Positions 43,501 through 56,200 of a DNA stretch of 64,000 nt are shown here, piece after piece. The notes below the pieces were generated by a model. That model was not told where the DNA came from. It saw only the letters and a program-made list of their open reading frames with translations, and searched no databases. The DNA is taken from positions 141,001-205,000 of the forward strand of contig CAJHZI010000303.1 of the NCBI GenBank assembly GCA_905160935.1. The letters are read 5' to 3'. Origin of the DNA: Enchytraeus crypticus. Its lineage: Eukaryota > Annelida > Clitellata > Enchytraeida > Enchytraeidae. The translations under genes were made by a program, and so were the position numbers. How positions within the stretch are numbered: the stretch's first letter is position 1; each line of letters opens with the position of its first letter.

Positions 43501-46500
43501 CTGTACGACAACAATAACATCATCATCATCATCATCATCATCATCGTCGTCATCATCATCATCATATCATCATCATCATCATCATCATATCATCACCATC
43601 ATCATCATCATCATCATCATCATCGTCATCATCATCAAAGATTAAGGTAACAATGAGAGTTAACTATTAGTCCATTACTCATCGTTATTGACACATAATA
43701 TTAACTGCTGTCTTTATAGAGCTTAATCTAAACTAAGTTAAATTGACTAATCCTAGGTTAAATTAAACTAAGCTAATTGATATAAATCTGGCTTAAACTA
43801 AACTAAGCTAATCTAATTATTAAATATTAAATATTAACTACATCTCTTTTAGAAGGAAATCGACTTTAAATAAAGGTATGTTTATGTTTTTGACTAACCG
43901 GTTTCAGCTTTCTCCAGACCCGCTCCATTAGCGAACACAAGAGCGGGATCAGCTCCGAGCTTTCCAATGAGCATCGGTAGAGGACTGCCTGGGATGTGAG
44001 CCTCATTCAGCTTTATGTGTACGTAGTAAATACCGTTCTCTTTTGGCAAAAATCTATTGAAGTAAATACCATTTTATTTAGTAAACATTAATTGAAAGTA
44101 GATACATGTACCAATTTCTTAAGGCACAAACCCATCGAAAATCAAACATTTTAAGAATGCAGTAAATACATGTACATGTACCTTTATTACAAATACAAAT
44201 TTAACGCTAGCAGATGAAGTTTACGGGCATACAGTGATTTCTATATCTTTAAAAATTAGATTTAGTTATGGATGAATTGATTGATCGATTGATTGATCGA
44301 CTGATTTCTTGATAGATTGATTGTTCGATAGATTGATTGATTGATTTATTGATCGATTTATTGACGGATCGATCAATTGATCGATTGATTGACAGATTGA
44401 TTGACTGATCGATCGATTGATTGATTGATTGATTTACCGTTTGATTGTTTGTTTGACTGATCGATTGATTGGTGGATCGATTGATTGATTTACCTGAGGG
44501 AATTCTTTTCGTCATCGATCTCCTGAATGAACACATCCTCCTCAGTGCCTGAAGGAGTGGACACATGAGCCTTGAGGTCCCCAAAGGCTCCGTTCATCTG
44601 CAGGGAAAATGTGGCCGGCTTGTTCACCTGAAGAGAAATCAATCAATCAGTCAATCAATCAGTCAATCATTCAGTCAATCATTTAGTCAGTCAATCAATC
44701 AGTCAATCAATCAATCAGTCAGTCAGTCAGTCAATCAATCAGTCAGTCAATCTATCAATCAATCAGTCAATCAATCGTCCAATAAATCAATCAATCAGTC
44801 AATAAATCAATCAGTCAATAAATCAATCTGTCAATCAATCAATAAATCAATCAATCAGTCAATCAAGTTATGCTTCAGAAAATTACACGATATACGTAGA
44901 CAAATATTATTTATTTGTTAAACCAATGTCAGCACTTTCACCTTCAGCAAAGCTATGATCTGAATTGAGTGCTCGCATTAACATTAGAGCACTGGTAAAT
45001 AGGATCTGACGTGGTTTTGAACTGTGTATTCTTTCTTACCAGGCAAGCTCGCTACTAACTCGATCAAGAACCGACTCAATCAGCACAAATATGCTGATCT
45101 TACACAATCAGCACAAATATGCTGATCTACACAATAATAATAGCCTAATAATATTAACAACAATTAGAGTGCTACAGTCATCAATGACAACATCGAGCAC
45201 TATTGAGACAAAATCAAGCCGGCGAGCAAAAAGAAGGTCCAAAAACGGTGCAAATTCCAAAATCCAGATAATCAGTCCAAAGATTACATTCAGCACAAAT
45301 ATACTGATCTTATCAGAGGCGCAAACTACAGCATTTTACAGTAAATTGTAAGTTAATGAATAATAGAAGAATTCAATTACACAGAAATCAGTTCAGTTTT
45401 ATTTAATTAAAATTACTTTTAGCATTCATTTGAAAAATTTTGGTTTCTTATCGTTTAAAGCACGAGTTATTCGTCATTAATATCAACTAAGATGTGACAA
45501 GTGGACATCCCTGACATCATCCTTGTATGAGGAAACGGTCGTTAAACCTTCATTATATATTTTTATTGAAAGTAAACTTATACTACATTAAAACAACAGA
45601 AGAATATCACGCCTCTGCATACAATCAATCAATCAATAAAAATTTAACGTTCGGTTCCTCGCCATAAGGTAAAGTCAGGGAAGTCCGCAAAGTATGCTTG
45701 TCTACTACTATTGTGGGACTCAGGGATCGAGAGCTGGATGTAAGTAGAAAACACGGGACTGCGCGTGTTAGTACTTACATCCAGCCCGCGATCCCTCAGT
45801 CCCACAATCTGGACTTTCTTAGCATCCCTGCTGATTGGCAGGACGTGAACCATGGCGGGAGACTCCGGGACGTGCTCGTCGTTGAACTTAACGTGGACCC
45901 CGTAATCACCTGCATCAATCAATCAATCAATTAATAAATCAATCATATTAATGAATCAATGAATCAATCAATCAATAAATAAATCAGTGAGTCAATCAAT
46001 CAATTAGTCATATAAATCATGCAATAAATCAATCAATCAATCAGTCAATCAATCAATCGTATCAATAAATGAATTAATCAATCAATCATATCAATCAATC
46101 AATAAATGAATCAATCAATCAATCAAATAAATAAAAACTTCAATCAATTCATCATTCAATCAATAATATATAGAGTGATAGATCAGCTATTCAATCAATC
46201 ACTTGTTAACTCTATCAATACACAATGTCTCAATCAACAGCTCATTCAGTTCATAAATCAATCAAAAGATCGAAATATATTACACTAATCTTGATTTATT
46301 GATCTTTCTATACTGTAGGTAATACATTTAAAACCAGGAGATTCAGCAGATTCGTCTGACTGAGTGATATGATATTTCATTTAAGAAAGAAGTCAAAAAA
46401 GCCAAAATAACTAATTAAAATAACTAATGTTAACGTCATTTTCCTCACTCGAAAGCGATGTCAGTGCCGTATGTAGAAGGAATGTTTGATTTTTTTAAAA

Positions 46501-49500
46501 TATTTAATTTTAATAAGTATAATCCCAAATTATAATTATGAATCAAGTTTAATTGGCTGACATTAATAACAACAATTACAGTGCTACTGTCATCAATGAC
46601 AACATCGAGCACTAGTGAGACAAAATCAAGCCGGTGACCTTCCTTATCGACGACGTAGCCAACGGTGATGTAGCCGTTGCCCTTGTCCACTGCATCGATC
46701 TTCGCCTTGCCCGGCCCTTCTATCGATATGCTGATAGTACCAGGGCCAGCTTCTCTGTAGTAAATGTTGAACTCATCTGTACCAATCAATAAATCAATCA
46801 GTCAGTCAATCAATCAATCAATCAATCAACCAATCAACCAATCGATCAATCAGTCAGTAAATCAATCAATCAATCAATCAATTAGTCAATCAACCAATCA
46901 ACCAATCGATCAGTCAGTCAGTTATATCTATCAATCGATGATATCTATCAACCAGTAATCAAATACATATTGTCTCAGTCATATCAATAATGAGTCGCTT
47001 TCAAGATATTGATATGACTGATTGATTGCCGAGATCTGCTTAGTATGATTGTTAAACTCATCTGATCGAAATATGCGTATAAATCATATCTACCATCGAT
47101 CAATCAATTAAGAATAAAGTTAATTTATTAAGGAGCCTTTTTAAAATTTCTTTGAAATATTTCTTGAAAATTTCTTGAAATTTATTTCCTGGTTGAAGGA
47201 AGTCATTGCCATTCGGCTTATGTGATAAATAAATCAAGAAATATCAATAAATCAGTCAATCGCATGCTGAAATATTTGCTTTTCATGAAGTTAAATTAGG
47301 AACTATATATCTTCAGATGTTAATTATGTTAATATATTCACAGTCTAATCAGGTTAATATATTCACTTATTAATTAGGTTAGAATTTTCATAAGCTTTCA
47401 TTTTAGCCGACCATTGGACATTGAATATATTTTTCAATTTCATCATTTACATATATTAAAACTAAGATAAAACTAAGGTTAACGACAGTTTCATCACTCG
47501 AAAGCGATGTCAGTGACGAGCGAACCCAGGATTTGAACTCGTACATATTGGTCCGCGGTCGATACAAATATAGAAGATATAAATTCAGTAGCGAACGTTT
47601 TCACATTTCAGTTTTTTTTCTAATTCGTCATTCAGAGTTGCAAAAATATTTGTGTTCTTAGTGTAGAGGAAGGAAAGAATTAAATATTTTAATTATTTTT
47701 AATTTTTTAATTTAAAACAATTTAAATTTAATTTTTTCAAATTATTAATTTTTTCCTAACTCTTGGATTCGACCTCCCCCTGTTCCACCCCGGGTCCTCC
47801 AAACTCGACCTTGTGAGTTCCTCCTGATGGTATCCTACCCACCGTGTACTGGAATGGACTTCCTGCGACAAGTTACGTTAATATGGTTAAGAATAGATAG
47901 CTATAAAAAAGCTGGTAAAGCTAAGGTTAACGTCATTTTCCTCACTCGAAAGCGATTTCAGTGACGGGCGAGACCAGGATTTGAACCCCGCACTTACTGA
48001 TCTGCGGTCGTGTATCTTACCGGCATCGCTACTGGCAGCAGCCAGTAAATAAAGAAACCATACCAAAATAAACTTAATTTAATAAAAATATGTAGCTACA
48101 GTTCCATAGGAGAGATATAATGTAGTGATAATTCAAATGCTATTTAAAGTTTCATTATATTGTATTGAATTAGTCAAGTCAGTTAAATAGAGGTCATAGA
48201 AGTTAATAGCGGTCATAGAAGGTAAAATGGAAGGAAAAAGAGGCAAGGGAAGGCCGAGATTAGGTATGTTGGATGATATAAAGATCCAAAGACCCACTCA
48301 CATATCGAAATTAAGTGAAAAACGGAAGGCATAGAAGAGTGGAGGCGTTATATACCATGGACCTGCCAGTAGGAAGTGTACTAAGAGAGAAAGAGTCAAT
48401 CATAATGAGACCTGCGAAGTGGATTCCCTTGTACTTGAGACTGATAGTGTTGACCCCCTCTTCAGTGGGAGTGAACCTGAGGGAGCAGAGGTTGTCCCCC
48501 ATCCCCCTGATCTCACAACACTCTGTCTTACCGCTGGGAGAGGTTAAGGTCGCCTCCATGTCCAGTGGATCCGTGCCTGCAGGGGCAATTAAAAGCTAAA
48601 GTAAAGCTAATGTTAACGTCAGTTTCCTCACTCGAAAGCTATGTCAGTGACGGGTGAGCCCAGGATTTGAACCCCACACTTGCTGATCCGCGGTCGAGTA
48701 TTTTACCGACATGACCATGGCTCCAGCCAATTATAAACTTATAATTAATCTGTGAAAACTGACTCGACCCGAGGTCTTGGCTCTAAAGGGAATAAGGGTC
48801 GTTTTGATATCAGATTGACTACTGGGATAAAGAATAATACTTATTTTGGTTTGTTAGATTAATTAGAAAGGCTAAGATTATACCATATAATAATCAGGGC
48901 TTAATCACCAGTTAATCACCAGGGCCTAATAATCAGGGCTTAATCACCGTTAATCACCAGGGCCTAATAATTGTGGTTTAATCACTAGTTGATCACCAGG
49001 TATTTCTCATACAAGCTTATGAATAATCAATATGAGTTACTGTCATATTGTGTTTAGTTACTTTACATTTCCGTAAATGCTGATGGAGAACGTTTTAAAT
49101 GTAGACAACTATAAATTCTTAAAACGATCACGAATTTATATATACAGTATACATATGACTTTTATTTCACCATTCAGATAGTAAGACAAGACACAAGCTA
49201 CAATACAAACATTCAAGGAAACACAAAAATAACACTGAACAAAATTCGACGCAAGCATCCACTAAATCAATCAACTGAAAATTAATAACAAAAAAATAAT
49301 TAAATATTTTCCGCCGAACGCTCAAAGTAGTTAAACTTATTATTGTTATTATTGTTATTATTGTTATTATAGTTATTATAGTTAAAACTTCAACTCACCA
49401 TTAAATATTTTCCCCCAGGATTAAATGATAATTAATCCACCTGAGGAAGGCAACGGGAAACCACCTCAGAAACCATATTTTTCCCAAGCTATAGGCTACA

Positions 49501-50245
49501 TAAGGTATGGATAAAGCATAGACTTTGTGAAGGGCTTAACTTGTTGATCTAAGGAGTGCTCTTATGGAGCGAGAAATCAGACTGTGAATGTGAATATGTA
49601 CCTTGAACCTGCCACTTGGCAGTGCACGGAAGAAGAAAAAGTTAAAACTTGCAGTTTCTAGTTTAAATGAGGGGAGAGGAGAACTGGAACCTGGAATCTT
49701 GAGCTCCAGATGGCAATCCTCTTTAGGGAAGGCAGCCTGGACTTGTTGGACTTCCTTTACCACTGTCTCACGGATACGTCCTGATTTCTCTCCGCCCACG
49801 CTAACCAGGAATGGACTTCCTGTAAAATATCAATTATCCGTGATGATATTTAGAACTAAATATCATGATGACATTTAGCACTAAATATCGTTATGATATT
49901 TATAGCTAAATATCATTATGATATGATAATATTTAGCACTAAATATCATACAGCAACGTCATTAAATTATTACTTTTATCACCTCAAGCATGTGTATTTC
50001 TAAATTGACCATTTTTAGAATTTTAAATTTTCAACATCTTTGTCAATAATGTTAAGCGGATTTTTTGTTTCAATTTTTAATTTCATATTTTGATGGCTAA
50101 GCCGTGATAGCGGCCTTGCAGGGTGGCTCATTGTGTAATTAGCATAAGCGAATAAATATTTGTTTTCAAAGATTTATAAATGTTCATCTTATCAGATAAC
50201 TTTGTCAGAAGCAGCCATTTCAGAAAACAAAACGACTATATATAA

Positions 50246-50276
<31 letters not shown>

Positions 50277-53200
50277 GATTTTGCAAAGGGTTTGTACTAA
50301 TATGATGATTGTACTGGTATGATGATTGTACTGGTATGATGATTGTACTGGTATGATGATTGTACTGATATGATGATTGTACTAATATGATGATTGTACT
50401 GGTATGATGATTGTACTGGTATGATGATTGTACTGATATGACGATTGTACTGATATGACGATTGTACTGGTATGATGATTGTACTGATATGATGATTGTA
50501 CTGATATGATGATTGTACTGATATGATGATTGTACTGATTTAACGATTTTACTGATATAAGTAAAAGCTTTGTAATGGAAGACGGCCAGGGAATCGCTTC
50601 TGGACCTGCTATCTGCCAGCTTCCCAGATCTTGAAATAAAGAAATATAAATATTAAAGAATCATACCACTGATATGATCGTCTCCGAACTTGATGTTAAG
50701 CATATAGACACCCGGCTCATGGGGTTTGTACTGAAGGGTGTAGTCAGTGGGGCTAGTTCCCTTGAGCTCAAGGTCAGAGCGGTGGGCGCCCTCCACTGAT
50801 ATACCCAATGATCCGTAACCTAGTCAATCAATCAATCAATTAATCAATTAATTAATCAATCAATCAATTCATCACAGGTCCGAGTGATTAATCAAATTGT
50901 CAACAAGTCAATCAATTTATTAGTAAGTCAATCAATGAATTCGTCAATCAATCAATAAATCACTCCATCTAATTGCCAATAAGTCAATCAATTTATCAGT
51001 AAGTGAAACAATCAATTCAATAATAAGTCAGTCAATTAATCAAGCATTCAATCAATCAATTGATCAATAAGTAAGTTAATCGATCAAACAATCAACAATT
51101 AATTAAGAGGATACTCAGTCAATCAATCACTTAATTTAACGATCATTTGATCAATCAGTCAATCAATCATTCAATTCGCCAAACCAATCTGGGTATTAAT
51201 AAATGGATCAATGGATATCTTGGGCTCTCATTTAGACACTCAATCTCTTCTCTCTCTTTCAAATCGTCGTCTAACCCGTGTCTCAACCGCACAATCTTTC
51301 AATGTTTGATGAATTAGCATTCACAAACTCAAAATCTGGGTTTAACAGGAAATTCCTCGTTGTGGATACTGAACTTGTGACAATTTTGAACTAATGAAAC
51401 TTGGAATAAATTACGAATCAGAATGAAATCAAAGACGTATGAATAACTAATCAATCTACCCTGATCATTTTTGATCACCGGACTGGCTTTCGTTTAGGAC
51501 CTTACTTCCCCCAGCACAATTCTCTTGCAGATTGATCTGCCTGAATTGATCTGTAGAGATTTGTGCGGCGGGGTAGTCACTGACATCATCCTTGGATGAG
51601 GAAACGGACTTTAAAGCTTTTTATAATTGTTCTTAATCAATCAATCAATCAATCAATAAGAATTTAAAGTCCTGTTCATCACCATAAGGCAATGTCAGGG
51701 ACGTCTCTTGCAGACTCTACACCAGACTCAACATTATTATTAACTCTGTGGAGCTGTTGTACAATTGTAAGTTACTCATCTTACCAGCCTCTCCAATGTG
51801 GATGATGACGTCGTTCCACTTGTTGGCCACGGCCTCTCTGAAGGCTCCTGAGACCTTGACCTTGTGCGCACTGCACACGTGCTGGTCGTTGATGGTTATC
51901 TGGAACGGGCTGCCCTGAATGGGCTTTCCATCCTGGGTCACATCAATCTTATACGTGCCCTTCTGTTTGGGCTGGAAGGCTGCGATACCTGTCATTCGAA
52001 TCAATCAATCTGTCAATCAATCAATCTGTCAATCAATCAATCTGTCAATCAATTAATTGGTTAATCAATCAATCTGTCAATCAATCGATTGATAAAGCAA
52101 TCAATCTGTCACTCAATCAATCTGTCACTTAATCATTCTGTCAATCAATTTGTCAATCAATCAGTAAATCAATCAAGCTGTCAATCAATCAGTCAATCAT
52201 TAAATATTGTAAGAGTAACATACTATTGTCCACAAACTAACCAGCTGTTAAACATTACTTCAAACGACCGGTTCCATTGGTCTTATTTTTGGCTCACTAA
52301 ATAGAAATTCTGTATCAAAATCTCGACTTTGCGATTAACGTGATAGTTAAAATATCTGTATTTTGTGCTTATAAAATCTAGCGTGACCATTATGTCTGAG
52401 AAAGGAATTTGAGCGCTATTTTGATTGCTTTCATTCATTACATTCATTCATTCATTCATTCATTCGTTCATTCATTCATTCGCTCATTCATTCATTTATT
52501 GATTCATTGAATGCAATCAATCATTCATTCATTTATCAATTCATCCATTCATTCATTACTTTAATCATTTACACTTTTTCATACATTTTCTTACCCAGTT
52601 TTCCATCAGTCATTCTCTTCAGCAAGCAGGGCTCGGCCACGCCATTGGGCGCCTTGATGATGCCCACCATGTTGGTGAGGTCAATGTTAGCCCCGCCCAG
52701 ATTGTACTCACTAGTGGCCGGTATAGCGAGCTGCGACCTCTTGCGGCCTTCACCTAGAGAGAGCAATAATTAAAAAATAATAATAAAATATTGGTTTAAC
52801 GTCCTTTTCCACATTCAAGGATAATGTCAGGGACGTCAATAACAACAATAGCAATAACAACAGTGATTCGTTCTGCAAAAGCCCCAGGAAAAGCAACAAT
52901 GGTTTGATTCTTTCTTCAGCAGTCTCAGCAACAATGATATGATTAGTTCTGCAACTGCAGCAACAATAACAGTGATTCATTCTGCAACTGCAGCAACAAC
53001 AACAGTGATTCATTTTGCAACAGCAGAAACAACAACAGTGATTCATTCTGCTACAGTAGCAAAATCAACAATGATTCATTCTGTACAGTAGCAACAACAA
53101 CAATGATTCAACAGCAAAGGGCTCCTGAACGAAAGAACTGAAGAGTGAGAGAGTGAGAAAGACAGATTCATAAAAGAATAAAAGAAGAGACAGACCTATA

Positions 53201-56200
53201 AAAATAAAGGAAGAGATAGACTGATAAAAGAATAGAAGAAGAGGTAGACTGATAAAAAAATAGAAGATGAGGCTGATACAGCCGGACAGATAAGGCTAAT
53301 ATATAAGTTGTAATGATTTCACAACGTACCAGATATTTTGGCGGAGAAGGGGGACCCATGAATGGGTTTACCCTTGTGCTTGATATTGACGTCATACTCC
53401 CCGGGTGAGAGGGGAGTGTATACCACAGTCACTAGTCCCCCCTTCTCCTCAATACTCACTATATCTGCCTTACCCGGTCCATCCACCGATACCTCTATGC
53501 TACCTGCATCAATCAATCAATTAATCTTTAGGGTCTTTAGTGTAGTGGTTTATGCTGGTAGCTATTTGATTACTATGCCTTGAGCACATCTGCATACCTG
53601 TGTTTATTTTAACTGCACATTTTCTAGTTTTGTTTTACTATGGTCTACACTATGTTGAATCTGTATTTGGAATATGTAATTGTCAATGAATTAAACATTG
53701 AGTCTCTCTCTGTAGTGATAACTAAATATTTTATGAAATTATTGTTTAGAACAGCCATTCAATCAATCAATCAATGTTTAGAATCTTTAGTGTAGTGATT
53801 ATTAAATATTTTATGAAATTATTTGTCACCAGTCAATCAATCAATCAATCAATCAATCGATCGATCAATTAAGAAATTTGTTAGTTGTGTCATTACATAA
53901 TGATCACGTAGCAGATTGGTTAGATGTCCAGATGTCAGACTGCGGATAAAACCTTTAGAGTTTTTTCCTGCACTGAACTTCAACATTAGCCGACAGCAAG
54001 GCTTGAAACCACTTCTGGACTAGTACTTAGCTGAACAAATGAAGTAGGAGGTTTCTATGTCTTATATCTCACTTTAGGTCTTTCATGTAGATAACACATG
54101 TAAGTTATCTACTGTCATACTACAGAAGCGGCAGAAGAATTTACCTTTACTCTTATAGAGTGGCTGCAAACAGTGCTGAAAAAGTACTTTACTTTTATTT
54201 TCAAAATTACTTTCCTGTACTTTTTGACGTTTTGGAAGTGCTTTTACTTTTTGGTTTTGAAAAAAAAACTTTTAATTTTGGATACCCAAATATAAATACT
54301 TTTACATTTACTTTTTAGTTTCATAAATTAAAGTACTTTTCCAGCACTGGCTGCAATAAACTCGCAGCCCACTGAGCTAAGAATGCAATTTTGATTCATT
54401 CAGTCGATCCGTATGACGTTGATTTGTTTTATTATAGTACTATCATATCTGATGATTTAGTTAAGACTGTCTGAGAAATCTGTCTTGTTTATTTCTCCTC
54501 CACAGCCAACCGCATCAAACAGAGCAACGTGATTCAGATGTGAAACATAAAACACGTCTGATACGACGTATAAACTTTTCCACATAATGTTATTATATTT
54601 GTGATGTACGGACACCGTCAGAATCATCTTAAAACTCGTTTAACCATCTTGTTATCGCTGGTTCCTCGACAGTTTGCTATTTCAAAGTTTTCGCGCTATC
54701 ATATTCGCACAGCGATAAGCGAAGCTGTTTACAGCTGCAGGAGACTTAAACGGGTCACGTAGTCCCTTTTCTGGATGTTTAAAAATAAAACACGGAATTT
54801 AGTCACGTAGGTTTTATTGAATAGAATAAAGATGATATTATTCTTAGCTCTATTTATTCTTGTGCTCAATCCTGGATATTAGAGCAGAAACTGAGAAAGA
54901 CAAAGGTAAATCACATAATGATCACAATATAGCTATGTTTGAGTAAATTTTCGTTTATTTTCGATCTATATCAACTTGAAAAATGTTTGACTTTTATGGC
55001 TTTTATCTTGGAGCAATCTACTTTCAAAGTACTTACAGATGATTTTGCAGAAAGTTCTTGAAGATACTAAATGGGAATAAGCGGTTAAAACCTAATGTAT
55101 AAAATGCAGCTAATAATCCAAATGTTCTGTCTGATTACGTATTTTCTACCAAAAATCGGCCAGAAAAACTGAAAAGGTAATAGCCTTATCCTGTAAAATA
55201 GCCTAGCAATAAATCTCTATTAAAATCTCAAACTGGAGCCACCCTCAAATTTATTTTCTTGACTAAGTCAGTGGACTAACTTCAATCAGGCATATTAGTA
55301 ACTAGGTGAGAGCTGGATTTCAATCCTAACCCTACTGGTTCGCAGTCGGGTAACCTACCGATATGCTAATAATAATAATAATAATAATAATAATTATAGT
55401 AGTAATAAAGGTTTGCATTGTTTATTCGTATCCTGATCCTGGTTAAACTGGGATTTAAGGGAAGATGATGATGAAGATGAATAAAGCTTTAATGTCTGTT
55501 TCAACGTACAAGGATGATGTCAGGAACGTCCAATAGATCTGTCCACACAAGAAGAAGTACATTGTACCAGACGTCAGCTATATCTACATGCAAATAGCTA
55601 TTTCGTAACAAATGAAGGCTTATCAGCTTTGCTAAATGCCAACATAAAGGCTACGATTACTAGTAGGCTAATCATGGAGAGGAATGGGGGAAATAGCGAA
55701 AACTACAAAAACTGCAATTAAGAAAGGAAACTATGGAGCACATGAGTTATGTCGTGTGTGTAACTATACGAAAAAAAAATCAATGTTATAGAGAATCTGA
55801 TAGAGAGAGAGAGAGAGAACAATCAGCCACCAAATTGCTGCTCCGGATATGCATTTTTGGCTAGGTCCGTCTCTGATAATACAACTGAAAATTCGAGTAG
55901 AGATTGAAAAGTAAAGACATGACATTTCTAAAGCGTTCTTTCAAAATATCCGATAAGAAGATCTCTGCGTGAAACATTTCACACTCGTTCATCATTTCAA
56001 GCTCTTGAAACAAACTCTATAAAACAGAACCGAGGTTATACCGAATGAGAATGATAAGACAGACCAAAACATATAATTTACAAAACATTATAATTTACAG
56101 CATAATTCTCTGGGATCGCATAATCCATCCAACTCAGAAATGATTTCCTGATTAATAGAAGCCGAGTCCAATCTTAACTTAATTAGCAAACATAAAAAAT

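Noticed and set aside
42909..43565. 218-codon minus frame that includes filamin residues
   Set aside because: Only the part within exon N is coding, and there in a different frame; the rest is 12-bp array and (TCA)n.
44249..44921. Ser/Asn/Gln/Ile-rich frames
   Set aside because: Translations of (GATT)n/(AATC)n overlapping filamin exon L.
45698..45934. Plus-strand 78-codon frame with filamin-like IVGLRDRELD
   Set aside because: It is the inverted duplicate of the exon K end, followed by the antisense of the exon itself.
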